From Spirillospora albida (GTDB lineage Bacteria; Actinomycetota; Actinomycetes; Streptosporangiales; Streptosporangiaceae), in the NCBI RefSeq assembly GCF_000718255.1, contig NZ_JOFJ01000011.1, positions 62,001 through 126,000 of the forward strand: 64,000 nt of DNA. Reading direction: 5' to 3'. Both the position numbers and the translations under genes were made by a program. The notes under the pieces were generated by a model. The model saw nothing but the letters and a program-made list of their open reading frames with translations. It was not told where the DNA came from and did not search any database. This document shows positions 25,126 to 33,747 of the stretch, in pieces. Every line of letters begins with the position of its first letter. The first letter of the stretch is position 1.

Positions 25126-25383
25126 GTGGCCAAGTCCAAAGTGCGCAAGAAGGCCGTTTACACGCCCCCGCAGAAGTCGAAGGCGCCCGAGGTCAGCCCG
25201 CGCTGGCTGGTGCCGACGATGGTCACGCTGTGGCTGATCGGCCTGATCTGGATCGCGGTCTTCTACGTGACGGCGAGCACCGGCACCGAGGTGCCGTACA
25301 TGACGGACCTGCACAACTGGAACCTCGGGATCGGCTTCACCGCCATCATCCTGGGCGTGGTGCTCTCGACCCGCTGGCGCTGA
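25126..25383 (+). CDS. crgA: CrgA cell division protein
   Basis: 85 residues: a basic N-terminus (VAKSKVRKKAVYTPP), two membrane segments (about 28-50 and 63-80) joined by a short loop, and the ending STRWR. CrgA recruits and stabilises FtsZ/FtsQ/PBP components at septa. The GTG at 25126 follows GAGGAG. Divergent from the sortase gene. Confidence 0.93.
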   Translation: MAKSKVRKKAVYTPPQKSKAPEVSPRWLVPTMVTLWLIGLIWIAVFYVTASTGTEVPYMTDLHNWNLGIGFTAIILGVVLSTRWR

Positions 25384-25466
25384 CCGCGCCGTCCGGACGG
25401 GTCGTCCACAGGCGGAGGAGCCGGAGGCGCGGGAGCCCGCACGCTCGGCGGCTCCCGCGCGTCCGG

Positions 25467-26342
25467 CTAGGCCACGCCCGAGTTCAGCTCGGCGGTCTTC
25501 AGCGCGACCAGTGCCAGGAGCAGCACCAGCGTCGCCACCGGCGCCCCGACATGGACGAGCGTCCTGCGCGCCGCCGGAGCGTAGGCGAACGCGAGCCCGA
25601 GCAGCCCCCCGACGACCAGGCCCCCGATGTGGGCCTGCCACGAGATGGCCGCCATCGTGAACGTCAGCACGAGGTTGATGCCCAGCACCATCACGATCGG
25701 CCCGAGCTGCCCGCCCATCCTCCGCACGACCATGAAGTACGCGCCGAAAAGGCCGAACACAGCGCCTGACGCGCCCAGTCCGCCGACTCCCGGATCGACC
25801 AGGTAGAGCAGCACCCAGCCGCCGAGCCCTGACAGCACGAACAGCGTGAGGAACCGCCACCGGCCGAGGACCTGTTCCAGCGCCGGGCCGAGCATCCACA
25901 GCACCAGCATGTTCAGCAGGATGTGGAGGAAGCCGTAGTTCCCCCCGCGCTCGTGCAGGAACATCGCGGTGAACAGGCGGTACCACTCGCCCTCCGCGAC
26001 GCCGATGGACCCCCACCGGCCGATCATCTGGAGTTCCGCGATGACCCGCCAGGACGCCAGTTCGGCGACGTACACCAGCACGCACGCCGCGATGAGCGAG
26101 TACGTGACGACCGGCGTCGCCGACGCCGCGGCGCGCGCGCCGAACGCCGTCCGGGGCTGCCGCACCCCGCGGTTGCCCTCCGCGACGCACTCCGGGCACT
26201 GGTGGCCGACCGCCGCGTCCCGCATGCAGTCGGGGCAGATGTAGCGGTCGCACCGCGTGCAGCGGACATAGGTCTCCCGGCCCGGATGCCGGTAGCAGGA
26301 CGGCACCGAGGTCTCGGGCGGTGACTGCGGGTCTGTGCTCAT
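25467..26342 (-). CDS. rhomboid intramembrane serine protease with N-terminal zinc-binding module
   Basis: 291 residues. Residues about 16-53 hold a B-box-like Cys/His cluster (CYRHPGRETYVRCTRCDRYI...CPDCM, HQCPECV). Six membrane segments follow. The catalytic pair is Ser192 in GLGASGAVFG and His238 in WQAHIGGL; the conserved HxxxN is at His140-Asn144. It cleaves membrane-embedded substrates. Single gene, convergent with crgA and following the cyclophilin gene. Confidence 0.92.
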   Translation of the reverse strand: MSTDPQSPPETSVPSCYRHPGRETYVRCTRCDRYICPDCMRDAAVGHQCPECVAEGNRGVRQPRTAFGARAAASATPVVTYSLIAACVLVYVAELASWRVIAELQMIGRWGSIGVAEGEWYRLFTAMFLHERGGNYGFLHILLNMLVLWMLGPALEQVLGRWRFLTLFVLSGLGGWVLLYLVDPGVGGLGASGAVFGLFGAYFMVVRRMGGQLGPIVMVLGINLVLTFTMAAISWQAHIGGLVVGGLLGLAFAYAPAARRTLVHVGAPVATLVLLLALVALKTAELNSGVA

Positions 26343-26389
26343 GTGCGGGCTCCGTCGCGGCCGGTGCGGGCTCTCACCCTGTCAGACGA

Positions 26390-26914
26390 CTAACGGCGCT
26401 CGATCGTCACCGACTCGATGACGATGTCGTCCTTCGGCCGGTCCATGCGGCCCGTCGGGGCCTGCACGATGCGGTCGACGACGTCGGTGCCCTCGATGAC
26501 CTTGCCGAAGATGGTGTGCCGGCCGGTCAGGTGCTGGGTCGCGGCGACGTTCGTCGTGATGAAGAACTGCGAGCCGTTCGTGCCGGGCCCGGCGTTCGCC
26601 ATCGCCAGCAGGTACGGCGCGTTGAACTTCAGGTCGGGGTGGAACTCGTCCTTGAACTGGTAGCCGGGGCCGCCGGTGCCGGTGCCGAGCGGGTCCCCGC
26701 CCTGGATCATGAACCCCTCGATGACCCGGTGGAAGATCGTCCCGTTGTAGAGGGGGGCGTCGGTCTTCTGCCCGGTGCGCGGGTCGTGCCACGTCCGGTT
26801 GCCCTCCGCCAGGTCGACGAAGTTCGCGACGGTCTCCGGCGCCTGCTCCGGGTAGAGCTGGATGACGATCTTGCCGAGCGTCGTGTTCATGGTCGCGAAG
26901 ATCTGGTTGGCCAT
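26390..26914 (-). CDS. cyclophilin-type peptidylprolyl isomerase
   Basis: 174 residues, one cyclophilin domain: FHRVIEGFMIQGGD (active-site Arg and Phe), MANAGPGTNGSQFFIT, and HTIFGKVIEG. No signal peptide, so it is cytoplasmic. The ATG at 26914 follows GGAGAGG. It is divergent from the DUF5324-like gene, a conserved neighbourhood with rhomboid and crgA. Confidence 0.94.
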   Translation of the reverse strand: MANQIFATMNTTLGKIVIQLYPEQAPETVANFVDLAEGNRTWHDPRTGQKTDAPLYNGTIFHRVIEGFMIQGGDPLGTGTGGPGYQFKDEFHPDLKFNAPYLLAMANAGPGTNGSQFFITTNVAATQHLTGRHTIFGKVIEGTDVVDRIVQAPTGRMDRPKDDIVIESVTIERR

Positions 26915-27065
26915 CCTGGCCGCCTCTCCTGTGTGGATCGTTTGTCCCCGGTCCGGACGCGCCCGCACACCTCACCCTGTGTGATGTTGCCCTCGCATTT
27001 CCAGGATTCGGCGTCCCGACTATGGGAAGGGTGCTTGTCAGGACCTCGCAAACAGGGAGGTTAGC

Positions 27066-27536
27066 GTGTCCCTAACGATGAGTATCCGCCGGAAGCCGCA
27101 GGAGGTGGCACTCGGCCGGCTGGACCAGGTCCAGCAGGTCGCGCGCACCGGTGCCGACCGTGCCCGGCAGGGCGCGTCCGTCGCGGCCGACCGGCTCGCG
27201 CCGGCGGCGCAGCAGTCCCGCGAGATGGCCGCCGAGCGCGTCCTGGTCCTGCGGGAGTGGAGCGCGCCCAGGCTCATGCAGGCGGCCCGGTATGTGGAGA
27301 CCGAGCTGTCCCCGCGGGTGAGCCTGTTCCTGACGGACATGGCGCACCGGGTGGAACCGCCGCAGCCGCAACGGCGTCGGCGCAACACCCTGATGGCGAT
27401 GACGGGCGCGATCGCCGCGCTCGGCGCCGCAGGCGTCGTCATGACGCGGCAGCGCGTCATGAACGAGAACGACGGTGACGGGACGGACGACGCGATGACC
27501 GTCTCCGGTACCGACGAGGTGCGCTCGCCGCACTGA
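27066..27536 (+). CDS. DUF5324-like membrane protein
   Basis: 156 residues: an N-terminal amphipathic helical region rich in Ala/Arg/Gln (about 15-95), a single membrane segment (LMAMTGAIAALGAAGVVM, about 109-126), and an acidic tail. Its location next to the cyclophilin gene supports the DUF5324 assignment. Function unknown. Confidence 0.72.
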   Translation: MSLTMSIRRKPQEVALGRLDQVQQVARTGADRARQGASVAADRLAPAAQQSREMAAERVLVLREWSAPRLMQAARYVETELSPRVSLFLTDMAHRVEPPQPQRRRRNTLMAMTGAIAALGAAGVVMTRQRVMNENDGDGTDDAMTVSGTDEVRSPH

Positions 27537-27547
27537 TCGTCCGGCGT

Positions 27548-27579
27548 GAAGGGCCCGGCGCGAACACGCCGGGCCCTTC
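27548..27579 (+). terminator. terminator after the DUF5324-like gene
   Basis: A perfect 13-bp stem GAAGGGCCCGGCG with a 6-nt loop. Confidence 0.8.
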
Positions 27580-27668
27580 GCGCGGGCCGCATGGCGTCGC
27601 GCGGTTCCCCATGGCTTAGCGCGGTTCCTCATGTCGTGGCGTTCCTACCACCCGGTACGGTGAACGCC

Positions 27669-28451
27669 ATGTCGCCGAAATCCCACCCGATCAGGCGGTT
27701 GCTCGCCGGCCGGGTCCGCCGGGGCGCGCACACCGCCCTGCACCGGGCCTGGGCCGCCGTGCAGCGGCACGGTGAGATCACCCCCCACACCCACGGCCGC
27801 CGCCGCTTCGCCTACCTGGGCGAAGGCGCGTGCATCGGCTTCCCGACCGGTTCCCTCTACGGCGAGCCGTGGATCTCCATCGGCGACCACACGCTCGTCG
27901 GAACGCACGTCACGATCTCGGCGGGCTTCGTCCCCGGCCTCGACCTCGGCCCGGACGTCATCGTGAAGATCGGCGGGAGCTGCTCCATCGGACGCGGCAC
28001 CCATATCGTCGGGCACCAGTCCATCGAGATCGGCAACGACGTCTTCACCGGCCCGAACGTCTACATCACCGACCAGAACCACACCTACGCCGACCTCGAC
28101 ACGCCGATCGGCCGGCAGTGGCCGGAGAACAACCCGGTCGTCATCGGCGACGGCTGCTGGATCGGCACCGGCGCGATCATCCTGCCCGGCACGCGGCTCG
28201 GCCGGAACGTGGCCGTCGCGGGGGGCGCCGTCGTCCGCGGCGAGTTCCCCGACCACTCGGTGATCGGCGGCGTCCCCGCCAAGGTCCTGCGCCACCACGA
28301 CAAGGACACCGGCTGGCAGCCGCCCCTGCGCGGCAACCCCCTCGTCTCCCTGGACGAGCTGGCCGCCCTCTCGGTGGACGGGCTGGCGGGCCTCCAGATC
28401 CTCCAGGACAGGCTCCGCGAGCAGCGCGAGCTGCGGGAAGAGGCCGGCTGA
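27669..28451 (+). CDS. hexapeptide-repeat (LbH) acyltransferase
   Basis: 260 residues of left-handed beta-helix acyltransferases. Isoleucine-patch repeats run from about 65 to 200, and TDQNHTY (His138) matches the catalytic His of the maltose/galactoside acetyltransferase (LacA/Maa) group. It probably acetylates a sugar or cell-surface glycan using acetyl-CoA. The C-terminal 50 residues form an unassigned helical extension. It ends 3 bases from the convergent cobalamin-protein gene. Confidence 0.85.
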   Translation: MSPKSHPIRRLLAGRVRRGAHTALHRAWAAVQRHGEITPHTHGRRRFAYLGEGACIGFPTGSLYGEPWISIGDHTLVGTHVTISAGFVPGLDLGPDVIVKIGGSCSIGRGTHIVGHQSIEIGNDVFTGPNVYITDQNHTYADLDTPIGRQWPENNPVVIGDGCWIGTGAIILPGTRLGRNVAVAGGAVVRGEFPDHSVIGGVPAKVLRHHDKDTGWQPPLRGNPLVSLDELAALSVDGLAGLQILQDRLREQRELREEAG

Positions 28452-28454
28452 TCG

Positions 28455-29564
28455 TCACCCCGCCGGGGACGGCTCCCGCAGCATCGCGGTGTGCGCGCCG
28501 AGGAGCATCCCGGCGGCGCGGGGATAGTCGGTGAGGCGGTCGGCGAGCAGTTCCAGCGCCGGCGGCAGGCTCCGCGCCGGAACCCCGCGCGCGCTGAGGA
28601 TCTCTCCGGTCCAGGTGAGGAAGTCGGTGAGCAGCGCGGGGTCGTCGACGTACAGGGCGGCGGCGAGGAAGTCCACGATGTGGGCGATGTCCTCGGCGGT
28701 GTGCCGAAGCTGCCGGTCGGTGTAGTCCGCCATCGCGGGGAACCGGTCCCGCAGCCGCTCCATCACGTGCCGGACGAGCCGGGGCGCCTCGCGGCGCACG
28801 TGGGCGTACTCCTGATCCGCCAGATGCGGCAGATCGTCGAGGGCCTGGTACGGAGGCGGGGGCGCCGGCAGCGGTCCGGCCGCCAGGCGGTCCGCCGCGC
28901 TGCGGGCGTCGGGGGCCCAGGCATCGGCCCCGAGCAGCGCCGCGTAGCGGCCGTCCGTCCCGTAGGCCGCGCCGCCGACCAGCACCGGTGTACCGGTGGC
29001 CCGGCACGCGGTGATCGCGGCGTGCGCGTCCGGCAGCCGGGTGGGAATCGAGGAGGACAGCGCCACCACCGCGGGACCCGTCCGGTGCACATGCGCGATC
29101 AGATGCGGGGTCGGCACCTGGGCGCCGAGGTAGTCGACCTGCCAGCCGCGCAGCCGGAGCACCTCCGCGACGATCCGGGCGGGCAGCGCGTGCCATTCCC
29201 CGTCGATGCAGGCCGCGGTGACGCGCCCGGCGGGCCGCGCCGTGCGCCGCCGGGCGGCGGGATGGTGCGCCAGGGCGGCGATCAGCCGCTCGCTGACGGC
29301 GGTGGCGGTGTGCTCCTGCGCGACGGTCATCCGGTCGGCCGCCCACTCGAGCCCGACCCGCGCCTGCAACGGCGCGATGACGTCCAGAAGGAGCTCCTCG
29401 ATGCCCGTGCCGCCGTCGACCGCGGCCAGCACGGTGTCGACCGCGACGAACTCGTCGCCGGCGATCACCGCCTCCCACAGCCGTTCCGGCAGGTCATGCC
29501 CCGCCGACTCGGCGGGCGGGGGCTGCTGCGCCGCCCGCGCGGGGTCGCGCGCGGTGCCGGTCAT
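28455..29564 (-). CDS. cobalamin-binding, CarH-like sensor lacking a DNA-binding domain
   Basis: 369 residues. Residues about 25-105 form the helical cap (MH1/B12-binding_2) with W74-x9-E84-H85, the Wx9EH motif that senses adenosylcobalamin light chemistry in CarH. Residues about 112-225 form the Rossmann-like B12-binding domain with candidate lower-ligand His125 (GEWHALPA). The C-terminal 140 residues (DYTDRQLRHTAEDIAHIVDFL...) are helical, resembling globin-like regulatory domains (tentative). The MerR-type HTH of CarH/LitR is absent, so output must be through a partner. ATGA overlap with the PP2C phosphatase gene upstream suggests that partner. Start supported by GAAGGAG. Confidence 0.83.
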   Translation of the reverse strand: MTGTARDPARAAQQPPPAESAGHDLPERLWEAVIAGDEFVAVDTVLAAVDGGTGIEELLLDVIAPLQARVGLEWAADRMTVAQEHTATAVSERLIAALAHHPAARRRTARPAGRVTAACIDGEWHALPARIVAEVLRLRGWQVDYLGAQVPTPHLIAHVHRTGPAVVALSSSIPTRLPDAHAAITACRATGTPVLVGGAAYGTDGRYAALLGADAWAPDARSAADRLAAGPLPAPPPPYQALDDLPHLADQEYAHVRREAPRLVRHVMERLRDRFPAMADYTDRQLRHTAEDIAHIVDFLAAALYVDDPALLTDFLTWTGEILSARGVPARSLPPALELLADRLTDYPRAAGMLLGAHTAMLREPSPAG

Positions 29565-31252
29565 GCGGGGTCTCCTTCGGAGCCGGTCATGCGGGGCGCG
29601 GTCCCGCCGGAGCCGAGCCGGCGCGGCGCGGTGATCGCGACCAGGGCGATGTCGTCGTGCGGGCCCGCGCCCGCCCACTGCGCGGCGAGCATGTGCACCC
29701 GCTCGACCAGCGCCTCGGGCGGCATCCCGCCGCACCGGCCGAGTTCGGCGCGCAGCCGCAGGTCCCCGAACATCTCGTCCCCCAGCGGCCCGCCGTGCGC
29801 CTCGGTGATCCCGTCGGTGTAGAGCAGGCACGTGTCCCCGGGGTCCAGCACGACGGTCGCCGAGGTGGAGGTGATGTCCTCCAGCACCCCGATCAGGGAG
29901 CCCCCGGTGGCGGCCTCCTCCACCGTGCCGTCCGATCGGACGATCAGCGGGGGCGCGTGCCCGGCACTGGTCAACCGGAGCACGACCCGGGAACCCTCCC
30001 GGCGGATCGAGGCCAGGACGAGCGTGACGAACCGGGCGGTCGCGACGTTCAGCAGCGTCGCGTTCAGCAGGCGCAGCACGCGGCCGTGGTCACCGGCCAT
30101 CGGCAGCAGCGCCCGCAGCGCGGTGCGGATCTTGCCGGTCAGCACCGCCGCCTCCAGGCCCTTGCCGCACACGTCGCCCAGCACCACCAGGGACTCGCCG
30201 TCCGGGTCGGTCCCGTCCGCCGGATGCACGTCGTAGAAGTCGCCGCCCACGCGTTCACCGTCGCCCGCGGGACGGTAGCGGGCGGCCAGTTCCACGCCGT
30301 CCAGCTCCCGGGTGCGCGGCGGCAGCAGGTCCCGCATGAGGGTCTCGGTGATGGAGGTCTGCTCCGCGTACAGGCGGGCGGCCGACATCGCGGCGCCCGC
30401 CCTGGCCGCGAACAGGCGGGCGAACGCCTCTTCACGCTCGGTGAAGGCCGCCCTGCCGGAACGGCGCAGCAGGACCAGCGCCCCGGCCGGGAAGCCGTGC
30501 CCGGGAAGCGCGGTCACGACCATCGCCGCGGGATCGCGCAGCCCGTCCCGGCGGACCCAGTCCGGGGCGGACGCCGGGTCGATCCACCGCGACGGGACGG
30601 GCGGGAAGCCCTGCATCGCCTCGGTCAGCCCCGGGACGTCGGCGGGGTCGATCACCAGGTCCTGATGGTCGACGATGCCGTCCGGGCCGCAGTAGGCGAC
30701 GGGGTGGGAGCGCCCGAGCGGCGGGACGATCACCACCGCCGCGTCGGCGAGGTAGCGGGTGGCGAGCCGCGCGGTGACCTCCATGCAGCGTTCGAGGTTC
30801 AGCGACGCGGACAGCAGGCCGGACGCCTCGGAGAGGAGGGCGGTGCGTTCCCGCTCGGCCGCCAGCTCCCGGACGAGCATGTCCCGTTCGGTGACGTCGA
30901 GCAGCCAGCACAGCGTGACGTCCGGTGCGGCGGAGTCGCCCGTGCCCGCTCCGGCCGCGAGGTGCGCCTCGTAGGCGCGCTCACCGATCAGGCCGTGCGC
31001 GGCCGGCGCGCCGTCGATGGGCGCGGTGCCGGTGGGCGGGGTGCGTTCGGGGGTGCGGATCGCCGCGGCCAGCCACGGGGGTACCGCGTCGCGCGGCGGG
31101 TCACCGGTGATCTCGCCGAGGATCGCGCGGGCCGCCTCGTTCAGCTCGGCGACCACGCCGTCCGGGCGAACCGCCAGCACCGGATACGGCGCCGGGGGGA
31201 CGCCATGGCTCAGGTCCCGCCGGGAGGAGCCGGTCTCCTGGGTAAGGTCCAT
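29561..31252 (-). CDS. PAS-GAF-PP2C (RsbU/SpoIIE-type) phosphatase
   Basis: 563 residues. An N-terminal PAS-like domain (about 20-130, PVLAVRPDGVVAELNEAA), a GAF domain (about 145-300) and a PP2C/SpoIIE phosphatase domain (about 320-545) with GGDFYDV, GDVCGKGLEAA, SAGHAPP, LYTDGITEA and PHDDIAL metal motifs. Such enzymes dephosphorylate STAS anti-anti-sigma factors and release sigma factors. Its stop overlaps the ATG of the cobalamin sensor, so both are co-translated; a STAS protein without an assigned phosphatase is encoded at 52123. First gene of the operon. Confidence 0.9.
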   Translation of the reverse strand: MDLTQETGSSRRDLSHGVPPAPYPVLAVRPDGVVAELNEAARAILGEITGDPPRDAVPPWLAAAIRTPERTPPTGTAPIDGAPAAHGLIGERAYEAHLAAGAGTGDSAAPDVTLCWLLDVTERDMLVRELAAERERTALLSEASGLLSASLNLERCMEVTARLATRYLADAAVVIVPPLGRSHPVAYCGPDGIVDHQDLVIDPADVPGLTEAMQGFPPVPSRWIDPASAPDWVRRDGLRDPAAMVVTALPGHGFPAGALVLLRRSGRAAFTEREEAFARLFAARAGAAMSAARLYAEQTSITETLMRDLLPPRTRELDGVELAARYRPAGDGERVGGDFYDVHPADGTDPDGESLVVLGDVCGKGLEAAVLTGKIRTALRALLPMAGDHGRVLRLLNATLLNVATARFVTLVLASIRREGSRVVLRLTSAGHAPPLIVRSDGTVEEAATGGSLIGVLEDITSTSATVVLDPGDTCLLYTDGITEAHGGPLGDEMFGDLRLRAELGRCGGMPPEALVERVHMLAAQWAGAGPHDDIALVAITAPRRLGSGGTAPRMTGSEGDPA

Positions 31253-31364
31253 CGCTGTGAAGTCTGCGGCGGGACTGCGCCCCTTCCTTCAGCGGACCGC
31301 GCCGACACGTCGGCCACACTACCCAGCGCTTCACGAAACGGAAGCCCGACGGCGGCCGTGAGCC

Positions 31365-31391
31365 GTCCCGGCCCCGAACGGGGACCGGGAC
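31365..31391 (-). terminator. terminator after the DEAD-box helicase gene
   Basis: GTCCCGG/CCGGGAC outer stem with CCCC/GGGG inner stem, 14 bases downstream of the helicase stop. Confidence 0.7.
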
Positions 31392-31404
31392 GACCCGTAT
31401 CGCG

Positions 31405-32928
31405 CTAGTTGGAGCGGGCCGGGCGGGGGCCGCCCTCGCGGCGCTTGCCCCCGTACGGGGCGCCCCGCCGGCCGGCGTGCGACGCGGCGCCGGTGCGGGG
31501 GCCGCCACCGCGGCGCTCGCCCGAGTAGGGGGCGCGGTGCTCGCCCGAGCCGCCCTCCCGCCGCTCACGTCCGCCCTCGCGGCTCTCGAAGGAGCCCTCG
31601 CGGCGCGGACGGCCGCCGCCGAAGCCGCGTCCGCCACCGCCGCCGCGGCGGCCGCCGCCGCCGGGACGGCCCTCGCGGCGCGCACGCTCCGGGATCACCG
31701 GCTCGGGGATCGGGATGCCGGACGGCTGACGGGCGCCGGTCAGCTTCTCGAGCTCCGTGTCACCGGACACCACCTTCACGCGCGGCGCGTTGATGCCGGC
31801 GCGGCGCGTCATCGCCTGCGTCGCGCGGACCTGGTGCGGCAGGACGAGGGTCACGACGGTGCCGCGCTCGCCCGCGCGCGCCGTGCGGCCCGCCCGGTGC
31901 ATGTAGTCCTTGTGGTCGGCCGGCGGGTCGACGTGCATGACCAGGCTCACATCGTCGACGTGGATGCCGCGCGCGGCGACGTCCGTCGCGACGAGGACGC
32001 TGATGCCGCCCTCGCGGAACTCGGCGAGGGTGCGGGTGCGCAGGCCCTGGCTCTTGCCGCCGTGCAGGCCCGCCGCGCGGACACCCGCCTGGGTGAGCTG
32101 CTTCGCGAGCCGGTCGACGCCGTGCTTGGTGCGGGCGAACAGGATCGTCCGGCCCTCGCGGTTGGCGATCTCCGCGGTGATGGCCGCCTTCTCCTTCGGC
32201 GCGACCAGGAGCAGGTGGTGCTCCATCGTCGACACGGACTCGTCGACCGGGCCGATCGCGTGCGTCACCGGGTCGTTCAGGTACCGCTTCACGAGGACGT
32301 CGACGTCGTTGTCCAGGGTCGCGGAGAACAGGAGCCGCTGCCCGTCCGGGCGGGCCTGGTCGAGGATGTCGGTGACGTCGGGCAGGAAGCCCATGTCGGC
32401 CATGTGGTCGGCCTCGTCCAGCACGGCGATCTCGATGTCGGACAGGTCGCAGGCGCCCTGCCGCATCAGGTCCTTGAGCCGGCCGGGCGTGGCGACGAGC
32501 ACCTCGACGCCGCGGCGCAGCGCGTCGATCTGCTTGAACATCGACGTCTGGCCGATGACGGTCTTGAAGTGCAGGCCGAGCCCGCGGCCGAGCGGCTCCA
32601 GGTTCGTCTGGACCTGCTGGGCCAGCTCGCGGGTCGGGACGAGGATCAGCGCCAGCGGGCGCTTGGGCGCGGCCTTGCGGCCGGCGAGGCGGGCGAGCAG
32701 CGGCAGACCGAAGGCGAGGGTCTTGCCGGATCCGGTCTTGCCGCGGCCGAGGACGTCCCGTCCGGCCATGATGTCGGGAATCGCGGCGGCCTGGATCGGG
32801 AACGGCGCCTCGATGCCCTGGCGGGCGAGGGCCGACACCAGCGCGGCCGGGAGGCCGAGCTCGGCGAAGGTGGGAACCCGCTCCTCGTTCGAGGTGAACG
32901 GGTCTTGAGCAGCAGCAGCTGTTGTCAC
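31405..32928 (-). CDS. DEAD-box ATP-dependent RNA helicase
   Basis: 507 residues. Q motif (TFAELGLPAALVSALARQG), Walker A GKTGSGKT, DEAD box (VLDEADHMADMGF), SAT, and HRAGRTAR motif VI are all present. The C-terminal 130 residues are Arg/Gly/Glu-rich (RGG-like), typical of RNA-binding tails in actinobacterial DeaD/RhlE proteins. It remodels RNA or ribosome assembly intermediates, often in the cold. The GTG at 32926-32928 follows GGAAGG; the 264-base region upstream has no gene I can support. Confidence 0.93.
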   Translation of the reverse strand: MTTAAAAQDPFTSNEERVPTFAELGLPAALVSALARQGIEAPFPIQAAAIPDIMAGRDVLGRGKTGSGKTLAFGLPLLARLAGRKAAPKRPLALILVPTRELAQQVQTNLEPLGRGLGLHFKTVIGQTSMFKQIDALRRGVEVLVATPGRLKDLMRQGACDLSDIEIAVLDEADHMADMGFLPDVTDILDQARPDGQRLLFSATLDNDVDVLVKRYLNDPVTHAIGPVDESVSTMEHHLLLVAPKEKAAITAEIANREGRTILFARTKHGVDRLAKQLTQAGVRAAGLHGGKSQGLRTRTLAEFREGGISVLVATDVAARGIHVDDVSLVMHVDPPADHKDYMHRAGRTARAGERGTVVTLVLPHQVRATQAMTRRAGINAPRVKVVSGDTELEKLTGARQPSGIPIPEPVIPERARREGRPGGGGRRGGGGGRGFGGGRPRREGSFESREGGRERREGGSGEHRAPYSGERRGGGPRTGAASHAGRRGAPYGGKRREGGPRPARSN

Positions 32929-33192
32929 GCAGTACCTTCCGAGAGGGGGGCACGTCTCGGGAGGCACCACGATGAGAGAATCGGTGGGCTGCAAGGACGA
33001 GCCTGGCGCATTGCACGCCGAAGAGTGATTCGTCCAGTCTAACGTTGTCCGAGCACCGCCTTATGCCCCCGGGGTCCCCAACAGGCCCGGACGGCACCCG
33101 AAAAGCGTGCCGCGAGGGGCTCGGGTGAGCGCCGCGTCACATCGTCACCGACGTGCGCCCCCCACGCTCACCCGCCGTTTCCAGCGGCCGGA

Positions 33193-33684
33193 CTAGCGCT
33201 TTCTCGGGGTGCGGACGAACGTCGCGGTGCGGGTGTCGCCGGAGCGGTCGCCGAAAACGGTGATCTCCGTTCCGGTCTTCAGGGACGCGGCATCGCTCTT
33301 GGCGCCGTCGGCGCGGACGCGCGTGTCCTTCGTGGTCGTCCACGTCCAGGTGGTGCCGTCGTCGCTGCGGACGGTGAGGGTCGTCCCGGTGCGGGCGGTC
33401 AGCTCGCCGCGCTGCCAGGTGACGACGCGGAAGCCGTCGTCGCGCTTGACGGTCGCCTCGCCGTGGACGCCCCGGGTGCCGCGGAGCGCGTGCGCGCGGG
33501 GACGCCACTTGTGCGGGTGCGCCCTGTTCGGGTGGTCCTTGTGCGGGTGGGCGCTGCTGGACGGTGACGGTGACGGGGACGGGTTCGCGGCGGCCGGAAC
33601 GGCGATGCCGAGGCCGAGGCCGAGCAGTCCCGCGGCGCCGGCGCCGGCGGCGAAGGTCTTCCGGTTGAGTCGCATGCCGCCCAT
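33193..33684 (-). CDS. secreted protein with DUF5666-like beta domain
   Basis: 163 residues. A signal peptide (KTFAAGAGAAGLLGLGLGIAV then an AAAN cleavage region) is followed by a Ser/Pro and His/Lys linker (35-60) and a small beta-rich domain (about 75-160) with GTTLTVRSDDGTTWTWTT and TEITVFGDRSGDTRTAT, resembling DUF5666 OB-like repeats. Function unknown. The start may be this ATG or the one at 33675. It lies downstream of recQ, same strand. Confidence 0.68.
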   Translation of the reverse strand: MGGMRLNRKTFAAGAGAAGLLGLGLGIAVPAAANPSPSPSPSSSAHPHKDHPNRAHPHKWRPRAHALRGTRGVHGEATVKRDDGFRVVTWQRGELTARTGTTLTVRSDDGTTWTWTTTKDTRVRADGAKSDAASLKTGTEITVFGDRSGDTRTATFVRTPRKR

Positions 33685-33747
33685 GAAAGCACCGGCGGGC
33701 TGGGGGCCGCCTCAGAGGAACCTGTGAGAAAGCTGAGAGTCCGCGCC

